Positions 5,851 through 6,923 of a stretch of DNA of 6,923 nt are shown here, piece by piece (within the stretch, counting starts at the first letter, position 1; every line of letters starts with the position of its first letter). The DNA lies in assembly GCA_012965485.1 (NCBI GenBank), contig DTSF01000322.1:1-6923 (forward strand), written 5' to 3'. The DNA comes from Dehalococcoidia bacterium. Its GTDB lineage: Bacteria > Chloroflexota > Dehalococcoidia > SAR202 > UBA826. Under the pieces are notes generated by a model that searched no databases, was not told the origin of the DNA, and worked only from the letters and a program-made list of their open reading frames with translations. A program made the translations under genes and the position numbers.

Positions 5851-5881
5851 GACTTCATATTGTGGTTTGAAAGTCTCACAA
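5851..5881 (+). other. two overlapping weak stems after the YceI gene
   Basis: GACTTCA (5851-5857) can pair with TGAAAGTC (5868-5875) with one bulge, and TTGTG (5860-5864) can pair with CACAA (5877-5881); they exclude each other. Neither is followed by a T-run, so an intrinsic terminator is not established. Readthrough into dnaN remains possible. Confidence 0.3.
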
Positions 5882-5901
5882 CACCGAATACAGTAGTCTC
5901 G

Positions 5902-5931
5902 TTGACTAGGACTTCTTAAGACTAATATACT
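5902..5931 (+). promoter_or_regulatory. dnaN promoter
   Basis: TTGACT (5902-5907) and TATACT (5926-5931) are separated by 18 nt, each close to the sigma-70-type consensus. The start point would be near 5938, about 35 nt before the dnaN ATG. Its -35 overlaps a 5-bp stem TAGTC/GACTA (5894-5908). Confidence 0.75.
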
Positions 5932-5972
5932 TATCGCTATCCTTGAGTCACAATTCCTGAGGAGTGCTCAAT

Positions 5973-6923
5973 ATGCATGTATCTTGTCTTCAGCCAAATC
6001 TTAGTAGAGCCTTGTCAATAGTAGGTAGGGCAGTTGCTACTAGGAGTAATTTGCCAGTCCTTCAAAACGTAAAAATTGCCACCGAGGATGGGATGCTGGT
6101 TTTAACTGCTACCAATTTGGACATCGCCATTACCACTAGAATCGGTGCCCAAGTTGAAACAGAAGGTGAAATAGCAATACCAGCACGGTTACTTTCAGAT
6201 TTTGTAAATTCACTCCCTGACGACCGAATAGAAATTAAATCCGTTGTTGAACCACTTAGTGTTTCGGTGGACTGTCAGAGATTCTCGGCAAATATTAATG
6301 GCACCGATCCCGAGGAATTCCCCCCGATCCCTACAGTCGATGAAGGGGCAACCATAAAAGTTGACCCTCAACTTCTTAAGGACACGGTAACTCATGTGGC
6401 CTTTGCCGCAGCTACTGAAGACTCTCGCCCAGTATTGACCGGGATAAAGGTTGAGGTGAATCAGTCAGACTTCACGTTTGCGGCTGCTGACGGATTTAGA
6501 TTGGCTGTATATGAGGGTAAGTTATTAGAACCAATCTCTGAAGCCATGGAATTTATAATACCTGCAAAGGCCCTCCAAGAAGTTGGTCGACTTATTGGTA
6601 CAGACGATACAGCTGTTGAGTTTACAATTACACCAGCCGGAACTCACGCGCTATTCAATATCGGCAATGTTGAGATTGTTTCTCAACTTATGCCCGGGTC
6701 CTTTCCAAACTTCAGGTCTCTCATCCCCGCAGAATATAAAAATCGGGTGATCGTTCAAAATTCCGATTTTTCACGTGCTGTAAAGACTGCTTCTATATTT
6801 GCTCGTGATGGCAGTGGAATACTCAGGATCCAAATCGTGAATGATGAAGATGGGGGAAAACTTTCCATATCTTCCAGAGCCGAAGAAGTTGGAGATAACC
6901 AGGGTGAAATAGATGGTGTTGTC
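5973..6923 (+). CDS. dnaN: DNA polymerase III beta subunit (sliding clamp), cut by right edge
   Basis: The first 317 codons of dnaN are present without a stop; the family is about 365-380 residues, so some 50-60 are missing beyond the window. Beta clamps dimerise as a ring round DNA and tether polymerase III and repair proteins. Family signatures are N-L-P-V-L-Q-N at 26-32, the D-P-E-E-F-P-P-I-P turn at 112-120, T-E-D-S-R-P-V-L-T-G near 138-147, A-A-D-G-F-R-L-A-V near 171-179 and P-G-S-F-P-N-F near 241-247. Domains I and II are complete and domain III is partial. TGAGGAG lies 8 nt before ATG 5973, and a good promoter lies upstream. The gene upstream is the YceI lipoprotein, not dnaA as in many bacteria. 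Confidence 0.97.
   Translation, partial: MHVSCLQPNLSRALSIVGRAVATRSNLPVLQNVKIATEDGMLVLTATNLDIAITTRIGAQVETEGEIAIPARLLSDFVNSLPDDRIEIKSVVEPLSVSVDCQRFSANINGTDPEEFPPIPTVDEGATIKVDPQLLKDTVTHVAFAAATEDSRPVLTGIKVEVNQSDFTFAAADGFRLAVYEGKLLEPISEAMEFIIPAKALQEVGRLIGTDDTAVEFTITPAGTHALFNIGNVEIVSQLMPGSFPNFRSLIPAEYKNRVIVQNSDFSRAVKTASIFARDGSGILRIQIVNDEDGGKLSISSRAEEVGDNQGEIDGVV

Noticed and set aside
5849..5972. Possible replication origin before dnaN
   Set aside because: No TTATCCACA-type DnaA boxes or AT-rich unwinding repeats were seen; a normal promoter explains the gap.
1..6923. Mobile element, CRISPR array or phage genes
   Set aside because: No transposase, integrase, regularly spaced repeats or phage proteins in any frame; only the tRNA-adjacent gene remnant hints at past recombination.

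Overview
The window looks like bacterial chromosome of moderate GC content, gene-dense, with housekeeping genes (a tRNA-Leu, lexA, dnaN) mixed with a copper/redox set. The organism is not certain. Three things fit a Gram-positive-like or Chloroflexota lineage (SAR202/Dehalococcoidia-type): a LexA operator of the GAAC-N4-GTTC type, secreted proteins built as lipoproteins with long Ser/Thr/Pro linkers, and a YceI domain whose sequence style resembles Chloroflexota versions. This is inference from memory of the families, not a database match.

Layout, left to right. Positions 1-607 (minus strand) hold the start of a GNAT acetyltransferase running off the left edge, overlapped by 8 nt by the C-terminal remnant of an alpha/beta hydrolase. 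The remnant's reading frame is broken by a perfect 10-bp tandem duplication. Next is a tRNA-Leu(CAA) with encoded CCA and its own -10 box (minus strand). Positions 773-3456 (minus strand) carry a Cu(I) P1B-type ATPase (CopA) followed 11 nt later by a 66-residue YHS metal-binding protein, almost certainly one transcript. An intrinsic terminator at 3502-3527 separates copA from lexA (3563-4207, minus strand).

The lexA upstream region contains a TTGACA promoter with a LexA-type box inside its spacer, so lexA appears autoregulated. Divergent from lexA, on the plus strand, a strong promoter drives two lipoproteins: a type-1 copper cupredoxin (4413-4916) and a YceI-domain protein (4958-5848). A separate promoter (TTGACT-18-TATACT) then leads into dnaN, the DNA polymerase III beta clamp, which is cut by the right edge after 317 codons.

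How the genes may work together: CopA and the YHS protein would deal with copper at the membrane and in the cytoplasm, while the cupredoxin and YceI lipoproteins sit on the outer face of the membrane, where copper-based electron transfer and isoprenoid/quinone binding could be linked. LexA and DnaN belong to DNA damage response and replication. No CRISPR array, transposase, integrase, riboswitch or recognisable oriC was seen.
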